Made by a program: the position numbers and the translations under genes. The notes under the pieces are model-generated. The model did not search any database. It was not told the DNA's origin and was given only the letters and a program-made list of their open reading frames with translations. DNA of 64,000 nucleotides from Gemmatimonadaceae bacterium (GTDB taxonomy: Bacteria; Gemmatimonadota; Gemmatimonadetes; Gemmatimonadales; Gemmatimonadaceae): positions 1 through 64,000 of the forward strand of contig JAUSJA010000029.1 of NCBI GenBank assembly GCA_030647905.1. Reading direction: 5' to 3'. Numbering within the stretch: position 1 is the stretch's first letter; the number at the start of each line of letters is the position of its first letter. This document shows positions 50,682-59,282 of this stretch, piece after piece.

Positions 50682-51938
50682 CTACTGTCGTAATCGTTCG
50701 AGATCGGCCCAGAATCCCGGATACGACACTTCGACGCATTCGCGATCGTCGATCTCGATGGCGTTTCCACGAAGCGCGCCGAGGATTCCGAAGGCCATCG
50801 CGATCCGGTGATCGCCAGCCGTGGCTACGCGGCCCGTGAGAGGCATGCGCCGCCCTGAAATACGAAAGCCATCGGGCAGCTCCTCGGCGGTGGCGCCAAT
50901 TGCGTTGAGGTTCGAAACGACCGTCGAGATACGATCGCTCTCCTTCACCCGCAACTCCGCGGCTCCGGTCACCTCGAGATTTGTGCCCGCCGCCGCCGCA
51001 ACACACGCCATGAGCGGCAGCTCGTCTATCATCGCCGGCACTTCTTCGCCGGAGATCACCGCATCGGAAAGTCTGGAGGGACGCGCGACGACAGTGGCCG
51101 CGCTGTCTCCCGCGATAGCCGTTCTCTCCACATACTCGATGTCGGCCCCCATCGCCGCCAGTGCGTCGAGGAACCCCGTGCGAGTAGGATTGATGCAAAC
51201 ACGGGGCAGGACGACCTCTCCCCCGCCACGCAATATGCCGAGCGCGACGAGATAGGCGGCGGAAGACGGATCGCCGGGCACCTCCATGTCCAGCGGGCCG
51301 AGCGACGCGACGGGCGCCAGACTCACGGTGACATCATCGGTCGAGACCGCCGCGCCGAGCGAGACGAGCATGCGCTCGGTGTGATCCCGCGACTTGTGGG
51401 ACTCGCGGACCGACACCTGGACTCCGGCGACGAGGCCGGCGAGGAGGATCGCGCTCTTCGTCTGCCCGCTTGCGGCGCGCGTGTTCCACGCGATGGCCGA
51501 GAGGTGGCCCCCATGCACCGTCATCGGAAGCCCGTCGCCGCGCGCGAACTCGAACCGGGCCCCCATCGCGGTGAGTGGCTCCGCGATGCGTTTCATCGGG
51601 CGCCTGCTGAGACTGGCATCGCCTTCGAAGCGCGACGAGAACGGATATGCAGCGGCGACTCCGGCCATCAGGCGCACTGTCGTCCCGCTGTTGCCGGCGT
51701 CGAGGGCGGCGCCGGGTTCGGTGAGTCCGCGCAATCCCATGCCGGCGATTCTGAAGCTCGGCGACAGGTCAGGAATGCGCGCACCCATCGCGCGAAGCAC
51801 GGCAGCCGTCGAACGCACGTCCGCCGACTGGAGAATTCCTCCGATGCGCGACTGGCCCGTTGCAAGCGCGCCGAGAATCAGCGCGCGGTGCGAGATGGAC
51901 TTGTCACCGGGTACGCGGACGGTGCCGCGCCCCGTCAT
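50682..51938 (-). CDS. aroA: 3-phosphoshikimate 1-carboxyvinyltransferase (EPSP synthase)
   Basis: A 418-residue EPSP synthase with [44 protein letters not shown] and the C-terminal GDHRIAMAF. It makes EPSP in aromatic amino-acid synthesis. The ATG overlaps the dapD stop (ATGA), so it is cotranscribed and coupled with the lysine genes. Confidence 0.96.
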   Translation of the reverse strand: MTGRGTVRVPGDKSISHRALILGALATGQSRIGGILQSADVRSTAAVLRAMGARIPDLSPSFRIAGMGLRGLTEPGAALDAGNSGTTVRLMAGVAAAYPFSSRFEGDASLSRRPMKRIAEPLTAMGARFEFARGDGLPMTVHGGHLSAIAWNTRAASGQTKSAILLAGLVAGVQVSVRESHKSRDHTERMLVSLGAAVSTDDVTVSLAPVASLGPLDMEVPGDPSSAAYLVALGILRGGGEVVLPRVCINPTRTGFLDALAAMGADIEYVERTAIAGDSAATVVARPSRLSDAVISGEEVPAMIDELPLMACVAAAAGTNLEVTGAAELRVKESDRISTVVSNLNAIGATAEELPDGFRISGRRMPLTGRVATAGDHRIAMAFGILGALRGNAIEIDDRECVEVSYPGFWADLERLRQ

Positions 51939-52777
51939 CGCAGCCAGCCTTCGAGGGCTGTCGCGCTATCCGTCTTGTCATCGCGGTACTTCACGATGAC
52001 AGGCGTCTGAAGAGACAGTCCCTCGCTCTCACCCCACCGCGACGTCACACGCCGCGCGCCTGGAACGACCACCGCGCTCGCTGGAATCTCGAGCGGCCTG
52101 TCCGCCGTCCCCCGGTACACTGTTTCGCGCACGAGGTCGAACACCGGCGTTCCTCTCGTAAGTATGACTCCGGCTCCGATCACCGCACGCTCCCTCACGA
52201 CCGTGCCTTCGTAGATGCCGCAGTTGCCGCCGACGATGACGTCATCCTCGACCACGACCGGCGACGCGTTCACCGGCTCGAGCACGCCACCGATCTGAGC
52301 CGCCGCGCTGAGATGCACGCGCTCTCCGACCTGCGCGCACGATCCGACGAGCGCGTGCGAGTCAACCATCGTTCCCGCTCCGACGTACGCGCCGACGTTG
52401 ATGTACATCGGGGGCATGCAAACGACTCCCGCGGCGACGTACGCTCCGCGGCGGATCGCCGAGCCGCCCGGCACCACGCGAATGCCGTCGGCGAGCGTGA
52501 GGTTACGCGGCGGATAAGTGTCCTTGTCGAAGAAACTGAAGCCGCTCGACATGTCCGTCAGCGTGCCGACCTGAAATCCGAGAAGAATTCCCCGCTTCAC
52601 CCACGGAACTGCATTCCAGGATCCATCTGTACCCCGCTCCGCTGCTCTGACCTCGCCCGCTTCCAGCGAAGTGAGCAGCGCGTCCACCGCCTCGCGTGCG
52701 CCAACCGCGTGCTTGCCGGCGGCGGCATCGGACAACGCGGACTCTATACGATCTCGCAGCGCGGTTGCGTTGCTCAC
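51935..52777 (-). CDS. dapD: Tetrahydrodipicolinate N-succinyltransferase
   Basis: A 280-residue left-handed beta-helix acyltransferase with hexapeptide repeats ([35 protein letters not shown]) and the family signature [23 protein letters not shown]. It succinylates tetrahydrodipicolinate in DAP synthesis. The start is the GTG at 52777, just 4 nt after the dapA stop. An upstream frame is a shadow of dapA. Confidence 0.93.
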   Translation of the reverse strand: MSNATALRDRIESALSDAAAGKHAVGAREAVDALLTSLEAGEVRAAERGTDGSWNAVPWVKRGILLGFQVGTLTDMSSGFSFFDKDTYPPRNLTLADGIRVVPGGSAIRRGAYVAAGVVCMPPMYINVGAYVGAGTMVDSHALVGSCAQVGERVHLSAAAQIGGVLEPVNASPVVVEDDVIVGGNCGIYEGTVVRERAVIGAGVILTRGTPVFDLVRETVYRGTADRPLEIPASAVVVPGARRVTSRWGESEGLSLQTPVIVKYRDDKTDSATALEGWLR

Positions 52778-52781
52778 GGCG

Positions 52782-53699
52782 TCACGCGTCCATCGCTCCG
52801 GCGGCGCGAAGAGCGTCGCGTAACAAACCCTCGTGCGCGTCCCTGAGCGGCACCAGCGGAAGGCGCAGCACATTTCGAAAGCGCCCCATCATCGCCAACG
52901 CCGCCTTCACAGGCATGGGGTTCGATTCGACGAACGCGGCCGTCGTCCACGGCGCGAGGCGGTGCGCGATTTCGCGGGCGCCGCTCGTGTCCCCCGCGTC
53001 GTAGAGCTCGACGAGCTTCGACGCCAGCCGCGGAACGACGTTCGACGTGACCGAGACGACCCCGTCCCCCCCCTCGGCCATCACCGCCAGCGTCAAACCG
53101 TCGTCTCCCGACAGCACCGTGAAGTTCTCGGGCCGGTTGCGAATGATCTCGGCGATCTGGCCGAGGTTTCCCGACGCCTCCTTCACAGCGGTGATGTTGC
53201 CGTGTTCCGCAAGCTCGAGGGTGGTCGCCGCCTCGACATTGCTGCCGGTTCTCCCGGGAACGTTGTACACGACCAGAGGCAGATCCACCGCGTCGGCGAT
53301 CGCCCGGAAGTGCGCGATAATTCCTCGCTGCGGCGGCTTGTTGTACATCGGCGACGTATGGAGGAGGTGCGTCGCCCCCGCGGACCGCATCTCCTTCGAC
53401 AGGGCGATCGCCTTCTTCGTGTCGTTCGAGCCGGCGCCGGCCACTACCGGCACGCGGCCGTTCACCTGCTCGACGGTGATCTCGACCACGCGCCGGTGCT
53501 CGTCCGGCGTCATCGTTGCCGCTTCACCCGTCGAGCCGCAAGGGACCACAAAGTGAATGCCCTCTGTCACCTGCCACTCGACGAACGCGCGCAGAGCCGC
53601 CTCGTCCAGCTCTCCGGAATCCGTGAACGGCGTGGCGAGCGCGGTACCGCAGCCACGCAGGAGCGGCCTCAACCTGGTATCGGAGGGCATTCGAATCAT
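52782..53699 (-). CDS. dapA: 4-hydroxy-tetrahydrodipicolinate synthase
   Basis: A 305-residue true Dap[23 protein letters not shown] (the canonical GSTGE), the Tyr in [11 protein letters not shown] and the Schiff-base Lys in AVKEASGN. It condenses pyruvate with aspartate semialdehyde. The ATG overlaps the dapB stop. Compared with the second family member at 8233, it keeps the standard active-site loop. Confidence 0.95.
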   Translation of the reverse strand: MIRMPSDTRLRPLLRGCGTALATPFTDSGELDEAALRAFVEWQVTEGIHFVVPCGSTGEAATMTPDEHRRVVEITVEQVNGRVPVVAGAGSNDTKKAIALSKEMRSAGATHLLHTSPMYNKPPQRGIIAHFRAIADAVDLPLVVYNVPGRTGSNVEAATTLELAEHGNITAVKEASGNLGQIAEIIRNRPENFTVLSGDDGLTLAVMAEGGDGVVSVTSNVVPRLASKLVELYDAGDTSGAREIAHRLAPWTTAAFVESNPMPVKAALAMMGRFRNVLRLPLVPLRDAHEGLLRDALRAAGAMDA

Positions 53700-54415
53700 T
53701 TCGCCTCCGGCGTCCCTTCCGGTGAAAACCCGAGGACGTCACGCATCGTGAACACTCCTTTCTTTCCGATCAGCCATTGAGCCGCACGGAGCGCGCCATC
53801 GGCGAACACGCGCCGGTCGCGGGCTTCATGACGCATGATGATCTGCTCGAACTTTCCGTCGAATATCAGCTCGTGCGTACCCGGCACCGAGCCGGTGCGG
53901 ATGCTGGTCACCGGCAGCGGCTTTCCCATCACACCTTCCATTGCGCGCGCGATCGCCAGCGCGGTGCCGGACGGCGCATCCTTCTTTGCAGAGTGATGCG
54001 TCTCGACCATCGCCGCGGAGAAATCGGATCGCGACATGATCCTCGCCGCCTCTCGCGCAAGCTCGACGAACAGCGTGACACCCACCGAGAAGTTGGGCGC
54101 CCACAGCAGCGATGCGCCTTCCTCGTTGGCGGTCGCGGTAATCAGCGGCAACGCCTGGTACCATCCGGTGGTGCCGATTACCACCGGCACTCCCTCGTGA
54201 ATGCACGCCATGATGTTGGAGACCGCCGATGACGGCTCGGTGAACTCGATCGCAACGTCTGGGTCGCCGAGCGCACGCCGTGTGATTCCGACGCCATCGC
54301 GATTGTGCTCTTCGCCCAGCATCGCGGTGAGGTGCCACCCGCGCTCCTGCACCATCTGGCCGATGATGCGGCCCATTTTTCCGTCGCCGATGATGGCGAT
54401 CGCCGGCTCTTTCAT
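53696..54415 (-). CDS. dapB: 4-hydroxy-tetrahydrodipicolinate reductase
   Basis: A 239-residue reductase with the nucleotide fold IAIIGDGKMGRIIG, the catalytic ETHHSAKKDAPSGTA and a C-terminal GKKGVFTMRDVLGF. It reduces the DapA product. The ATG overlaps the lysC stop. Slightly shorter than E. coli DapB (273) because of a compact N-domain. Confidence 0.95.
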   Translation of the reverse strand: MKEPAIAIIGDGKMGRIIGQMVQERGWHLTAMLGEEHNRDGVGITRRALGDPDVAIEFTEPSSAVSNIMACIHEGVPVVIGTTGWYQALPLITATANEEGASLLWAPNFSVGVTLFVELAREAARIMSRSDFSAAMVETHHSAKKDAPSGTALAIARAMEGVMGKPLPVTSIRTGSVPGTHELIFDGKFEQIIMRHEARDRRVFADGALRAAQWLIGKKGVFTMRDVLGFSPEGTPEAK

Positions 54416-55770
54416 GCGGACGCGTTCCCGAAGAATTCCGTGTGCAGACGGCGCATCGCCGGCTGCACGTTCTCGGCGTTCACAATGACGGTCAGGTTGA
54501 TCCCCGTCGCGCTGAGCGACATCATGTGAATTTTCACGTCGCCGAGCGCCATCAGGGCCCGCCCCATCGCGCCGCCCGCGTCGCAGATCCCCGCGCCCAC
54601 GATCGCGATGATGCCGCGGTTCCGCTCGATCGAGACATCACCCAGGTCGCGCAGGTCCACCAACAGCGCGTCGAGCCGTGCCGGGTCGTCTATCGTGACG
54701 GATACCGAAACTTCGGAGGTCGCGACGACGTCCACCGATGTCTTGTGCCTTTCGAAGATCTCGAACACGCGGCGCAGAAAACCATGCGCCAGAAGCATGC
54801 GGGCCGCCGTCACCTTGACGACCGTCACATCGGTCTTTCCAGCGATGGCGCTGACCGGCCTGTGCGGCGCGTCGAAAGTGATTCGTGTTCCCTTTCCGTC
54901 CGGATTCCGCGAGTTGTAGACAAAAACAGGAATGCCAAGGCGCACAGCGGGGGCGATCGTATTCGGATGCAGCACCTTTGCGCCGAACGACGCCAGTTCC
55001 GACGCCTCATCGAACCTTATCTGTTCGATCAGCAGCGATCCCTCCACCACTCGTGGATCTCCCGTCAACATCCCGTCCACGTCGGTCCATATCTCGATCG
55101 CTTCCGCATTGAGGGCGGCCCCGATGAGCGACGCGCTGTAATCCGATCCGCCGCGGCCGAGTGTCGTCGTGATTCCCCCGGTCGTCGAGCCGATGAACCC
55201 GCCCATCACCGGAACCTTCCCACCGTCCACGAGCGGTCGTATCAATTCGCGCGAGCGTTCCGCGATGATGTCCGTCTGCGGCTCGGCTTCCATGAAATGC
55301 TCGTCCGTGATCATCACGTCGCGCGCATCCACATACTCCGCCGCGATCCCCATCCTCTGAAAGAACGCCGCGACAAGATTCGCGGAGAGCTGCTCGCCGT
55401 AGCCGGCGATGGTGTCGAGCGAGCGCGGAGTCACGTGTCCAAGCGTGGATAGCGCTTCGGCGAGATGAGCGAGCTCGTCGAACATCGCGCTGAGCTCGGC
55501 AGCTGTCTCATCGGCCGCATCCGTCCCGCCAAGGAGCGCTTCACATTCGCCGAGATGCCTGTCGCGCAGAGTCTCCACGCCGCGCAACGCTCCGATGAGA
55601 TGCCCCTTGGCCGACTGCTCTCCGATTGCAAGAAGCGCGTTGGTCGTGCCGCCGAGCGCGGATACGACGACGACCGGAGAACGATCGAGCTTCCGCTTGA
55701 CGATGTCGGCGGCGCGATGAATCGCCGTCGCATCGGCTACCGAGGTGCCGCCGAACTTGATGACGATCAC
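54412..55770 (-). CDS. lysC: Aspartate kinase
   Basis: A 452-residue monofunctional aspartokinase with VIKFGGTSVADATAI, GGSDYSASLIGAAL and two ACT domains at the C-terminus (TVVKVTAARMLLAHG, GISIVGAGICDAGGA-type segment). It starts the aspartate pathway, and the ACT domains predict lysine feedback control. It overlaps asd by 4 nt. Confidence 0.95.
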   Translation of the reverse strand: MIVIKFGGTSVADATAIHRAADIVKRKLDRSPVVVVSALGGTTNALLAIGEQSAKGHLIGALRGVETLRDRHLGECEALLGGTDAADETAAELSAMFDELAHLAEALSTLGHVTPRSLDTIAGYGEQLSANLVAAFFQRMGIAAEYVDARDVMITDEHFMEAEPQTDIIAERSRELIRPLVDGGKVPVMGGFIGSTTGGITTTLGRGGSDYSASLIGAALNAEAIEIWTDVDGMLTGDPRVVEGSLLIEQIRFDEASELASFGAKVLHPNTIAPAVRLGIPVFVYNSRNPDGKGTRITFDAPHRPVSAIAGKTDVTVVKVTAARMLLAHGFLRRVFEIFERHKTSVDVVATSEVSVSVTIDDPARLDALLVDLRDLGDVSIERNRGIIAIVGAGICDAGGAMGRALMALGDVKIHMMSLSATGINLTVIVNAENVQPAMRRLHTEFFGNASA

Positions 55771-56843
55771 GCTTTGCCGAGTCGGCCGGTCGCGGCGAGA
55801 AGCTCGGCGTTCAGAACGGACCCGCCCGCGGCCCCGCGAATCGTGTTGTGCCCCAGCGCGACCATCCGAATGTCGAGTACGGTGTCTGCTCGCACGCGTC
55901 CGACGGTGACCGTCATGCCGGCGCCAGCGTTGACGTCGCGGCGCGGCTGCGGCCTGTTCGCTTCATCGGCGACGACCAGCGGACGCTCGGGATGGCTCGG
56001 CAGATTCCATGTGGCCTCATCTCCGCGCCATCCGCGCAGCGCCGCCAGCGCCTGCTCGGCGGTGGCGGGCTCGTGGAACGACGCCGTAATGCACACGGTG
56101 TGTCCGTGCTCCACCGCCACCCGGTTCGTCTGCGCGCTGACTTTCATGTTCGCGAGCTCGACGACACCGTCCGCATACCGGCCAAGGAGCTTGAGCATCT
56201 CGGACTCGAGCTTGGGCTCTTCGTCGGCGATGTACGGAATCACATTTCCCAGAATGTCGAGTGACGCAACGCCTGGATAGCCCGCGCCGGAGACCGCCTG
56301 CATCGTCGTCAGAAAAAGCTGATCGATTCCGAACCGCTCCTGAAGCGGCGCGAGCGCAACCGCCGCAACGGTCGCGGCGCAGTTGGCGTTCGTGACGATA
56401 GCGCCGGTCCAGCCACGTTCCCAGCGCTGTCTCTCGATAAGCTGCAGATGGCTCGCGTTCACTTCGGGGATCACCAGCGGCACATCGGCGTCCATGCGGA
56501 AGTTCTTCGCGTTGCTGAGCACGAACTTTCCCGCAGCCGCAAAGGCGCCCTCGACGTCACCGGCGACGGAAGAGTCGAGCGCCGAAAACGCGATCGGCGA
56601 TCGGATTCCGGCTGGATCCGTGGACTTCACGATCATGTTTGCGACCGAGGTCGGCATTTCTCCCTCGAGCCACCACGCTGCGTCGGAGTAGCGCTTGCCC
56701 TCGCTGCGCTCTGAGGCTGCAACTTCGGCAATCTCGAACCACGGGTGATTCGCGAGCAGCCGGATGAACGTCTGCCCAACCGCGCCGGTCGCGCCGAGTA
56801 TGGCGACGGGCCACTTCTGTCCGTTGGGCGGTGAGTATGTCAT
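55767..56843 (-). CDS. asd: Aspartate-semialdehyde dehydrogenase
   Basis: A 358-residue ASADH with VAILGATGAVGQTF, the catalytic Cys in VTNANCAATV and the later GYPGVASLDILGN. The archaeal/yeast-like subtype is suggested by NANCAA instead of GNCS. It reduces aspartyl phosphate. Start at the ATG before TYSPPNGQK, overlapping the dapE stop. Confidence 0.93.
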   Translation of the reverse strand: MTYSPPNGQKWPVAILGATGAVGQTFIRLLANHPWFEIAEVAASERSEGKRYSDAAWWLEGEMPTSVANMIVKSTDPAGIRSPIAFSALDSSVAGDVEGAFAAAGKFVLSNAKNFRMDADVPLVIPEVNASHLQLIERQRWERGWTGAIVTNANCAATVAAVALAPLQERFGIDQLFLTTMQAVSGAGYPGVASLDILGNVIPYIADEEPKLESEMLKLLGRYADGVVELANMKVSAQTNRVAVEHGHTVCITASFHEPATAEQALAALRGWRGDEATWNLPSHPERPLVVADEANRPQPRRDVNAGAGMTVTVGRVRADTVLDIRMVALGHNTIRGAAGGSVLNAELLAATGRLGKA

Positions 56844-57835
56844 GATGCGAGCAGCTGCCGCGCGATGCGCTCGTAGGCGCCGACGCTCGCGCGGAGCTCG
56901 TTGACGTCTATGTATTCGTCGGGCGTGTGCGCGACGTGGATGGAGCCGGGTCCGAACAGCAACGGCGTTCCCCACCGCGACAGCAGAGGAATGTCGGACG
57001 TGTACGCCACTGGGGCGACGTCGAATCCTTCCACTATATGAAAGCGCTGCGCCGGGATGTGCGATCCGAACTCCACCTCTGCGCGCCCTTTCGCCCAGCT
57101 GCGAATCATCTTCTTCATCGGCTCGACGTCGCCGACGAGACGGATCATCATCTCGGCCTCGGCGTGGGCAGGAATGATGTTGGCGCCGGTGCCGCCACTG
57201 ATCAGGCCGACGTTGATCGTGGTCTCGCCAAGCACCGGGTCCGACGGAAGCGGCAGATCATGAAGCGTTGGAAGCAGTTTGAGCATCGGCTCGATGGCAG
57301 ACTCGCCGAGATGAGGATAGGCCGAATGCGCCTCGCGGCCGCGCGTCCTGACCTTCACGCGGAGCGATCCCTTGGCGCCGCTCGCGAGCTTGCTCTCCGT
57401 GGGCTCTCCGTTCACGAGGAAACGGCTCGTCGCGGAGAGATTGTTGGCCGCTCGCGCACCGTCGGAGCCCTGCTCCTCGCCGACGACGAAGAGAAGGTCT
57501 ATGCGATCCTCGCCGGCAGCGACGAGCCGGTCCGCTGCGGCGAGCATCGCGGCAGCGATTCCCTTCGCGTCACATGCGCCGCGTCCGCGAAGCTTGTCGC
57601 CATCGAGCTTCGGAGCGATGTGAGGCGGAACCGTATCGAGATGGGTGGAGAACGTGACTCCGCCGCCGGAGCGCGACGCCCAGACGTTGCCGCGCCCTTT
57701 CGAGACTTCCTGAACGGTGACGTTCCAGCCTCGCGCGATGAGCCAGCGCGAAACGAAATCGACGGCCGCTTTCTCGCTGCCGGAGAGCGATGGAATGGCG
57801 AGCAGCTCGGCGGCCAGCGCAACGACGTCAGTCAT
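56840..57835 (-). CDS. dapE: Succinyl-diaminopimelate desuccinylase-like M20 peptidase
   Basis: A 331-residue M20 metallopeptidase. Zinc ligands lie in STHLDTVPP, GRGACDAKG and VGEEQGSDG. The sequence also resembles ArgE/LysK-type deacylases. Being the first gene of a cluster with lysC, asd, dapA, dapB and dapD, removal of succinyl from succinyl-DAP is the most likely job. An aminotransferase (dapC), dapF and lysA are absent from the window. A weak TATCAT box lies 20 nt upstream of the ATG. Confidence 0.82.
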   Translation of the reverse strand: MTDVVALAAELLAIPSLSGSEKAAVDFVSRWLIARGWNVTVQEVSKGRGNVWASRSGGGVTFSTHLDTVPPHIAPKLDGDKLRGRGACDAKGIAAAMLAAADRLVAAGEDRIDLLFVVGEEQGSDGARAANNLSATSRFLVNGEPTESKLASGAKGSLRVKVRTRGREAHSAYPHLGESAIEPMLKLLPTLHDLPLPSDPVLGETTINVGLISGGTGANIIPAHAEAEMMIRLVGDVEPMKKMIRSWAKGRAEVEFGSHIPAQRFHIVEGFDVAPVAYTSDIPLLSRWGTPLLFGPGSIHVAHTPDEYIDVNELRASVGAYERIARQLLAS

Positions 57836-57928
57836 GCGCGGAAGTTACACAAATGATAAGACGCGGGCGATGCTGAACCGGGCCGCGCTTCAGAGAAGAA
57901 CTTGCGCCCTGCATCCTTGACGCGCCGC

Positions 57929-57957
57929 TTGCTCACGGCGTGGGGACGTCGCATACT
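57929..57957 (+). promoter_or_regulatory. Candidate promoter and long structured leader of TGc/VWA pair
   Basis: TTGCTC (57929-57934) and CATACT (57952-57957) are spaced by 17 nt. Transcription would begin near 57964, giving a leader of about 120 nt before the ATG at 58086. The leader is GC-rich, with two CCCGGG blocks (around 57987 and 58029) and other self-complementary stretches. I could not match it to a known riboswitch. Confidence 0.35.
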
Positions 57958-58085
57958 TGACTGAGCGGGTGGCCCGGCGGAGCCCGGGTACGTGCACCGA
58001 GATCGCTGAGTTGAACAACCAGCTTCCCGGGTCGATGCCGCGTGTCCGGCAGGCCCCGAGCTAAACGCCGACGGTAGCCGCCATC

Positions 58086-59282
58086 ATGATTTCACTGTCC
58101 CGACGCCAGTTGCTTCAGGCGGCTGTCGCCGCCGGTTTCCTCGGGCTGCCCGGGTGTCGTCGGGCCCCCACGGCGGCGCCCGTGGTCATCAACTCGCCGT
58201 TCGACGCGATGCGACTGATCCGGGAATCGGTGCGCCGCTCGCCCGATCATTTCGCCGTCGTCGCACGCAGCCTCGTGGCGCGGAAGGACGTCGAAGCGCT
58301 GCACCTGTTCGTCCGCGACCAGATCCACACACTGCCCGACGACGAGACTGGCTTTGTCGCGCCGGTACGGACGATGCGTTGTGGCACCCGCGCAGCGCTG
58401 CGCTACGGCGCGGGCACACCGCGCGAAAAGGCCGAGCTGCTCGCGGAGCTCTATCGCGAGGCGGGGCTCGAAGCCGTCGTCGTCGTCGGCCGTGTTGCGC
58501 TCGCCGACAGCGACCCGTTGGCCCTCCTGCGCGGTAGTACGCGTGCGGCGTTCGCGCCGGCGTTCGCGCCCGGCGAGGAGGCGGCGCTCGCGGCCGCGCT
58601 CAACGGACCCCCCCCTGCGCCGCCGGTGGTTCCGCTCGATCCTGACGACCGGGGCACCACTGCGCTCGCGGCACAGCTTGCCGCACTTGCCGGAGATGCG
58701 CTCGGTACGGGCGCGATCGCTGCGCCGCGCCGATCGATCGAGTTGCCGCTGGTCCGCGTGCTAACGCCCGCCGGCGAGCGGCTTGCCAACCCCAACGTCC
58801 CCGGCGCCGCGTTCAACGCCCCGCAACTGATCGGCAAGCCCTCGGCTGCTGCTGCGCCTTCGCCGACGCCTCGTGTGCGCATCGCCATCCATATGACTCG
58901 CGCCTCGGCGCCCGAGGAGCTGGTCGAACTCGTCAGCGCCGAATGGGCCGCCGGCGAACTCGCGGGGCGCCAGGTGATCGTCGGGTTTGCGCCGCCGGTC
59001 TCGGCTGATCGACTGCTCACGATGCGCATCAACGAGGTGCGCGCCGTCGTCCCGATGCTGGCGCTGCGCGGTGCCGATCTGCCCGCCGCCGACATCGCCC
59101 GACAAACCCGCACCGGCCGCGCCATCACGCTCGGGGGCGACGTCATCGACATCGGCAGTGATGGTGCGGTGCGGGTCAACGATGAGCCGGTGGCCGACGC
59201 CGAAGGGATGCCGCACTGGTGGCACGGGTCGCTTCGCTCGAGGTCGGGGCACGCAGTGTTACGTTTCCGTCGGTTAGTCTGA
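58086..59282 (+). CDS. Tat/lipobox protein with transglutaminase-like domain
   Basis: A 398-residue protein. The N-terminus has a twin-arginine motif (SRRQLLQ) and a lipobox LPGC at 21-24, so it is a likely lipoprotein anchored outside the cytoplasm. Residues 60-150 (VARKDVEALHLFVRDQIHTL, MRCGTRAALRYGAGTPREKAELLAELYREAGLEAVVVVG) follow the transglutaminase-like pattern, with Cys98 the probable nucleophile. The His and Asp of the triad are not obvious. The C-terminal half is a predicted beta-rich region. It overlaps the VWA gene by 64 nt. Function unknown. Confidence 0.65.
   Translation: MISLSRRQLLQAAVAAGFLGLPGCRRAPTAAPVVINSPFDAMRLIRESVRRSPDHFAVVARSLVARKDVEALHLFVRDQIHTLPDDETGFVAPVRTMRCGTRAALRYGAGTPREKAELLAELYREAGLEAVVVVGRVALADSDPLALLRGSTRAAFAPAFAPGEEAALAAALNGPPPAPPVVPLDPDDRGTTALAAQLAALAGDALGTGAIAAPRRSIELPLVRVLTPAGERLANPNVPGAAFNAPQLIGKPSAAAAPSPTPRVRIAIHMTRASAPEELVELVSAEWAAGELAGRQVIVGFAPPVSADRLLTMRINEVRAVVPMLALRGADLPAADIARQTRTGRAITLGGDVIDIGSDGAVRVNDEPVADAEGMPHWWHGSLRSRSGHAVLRFRRLV

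Noticed and set aside
57964-58085. Known riboswitch (TPP, cobalamin, SAM, c-di-GMP, ZTP, fluoride types)
   Set aside because: None of the conserved cores I know could be placed on the leader sequence.
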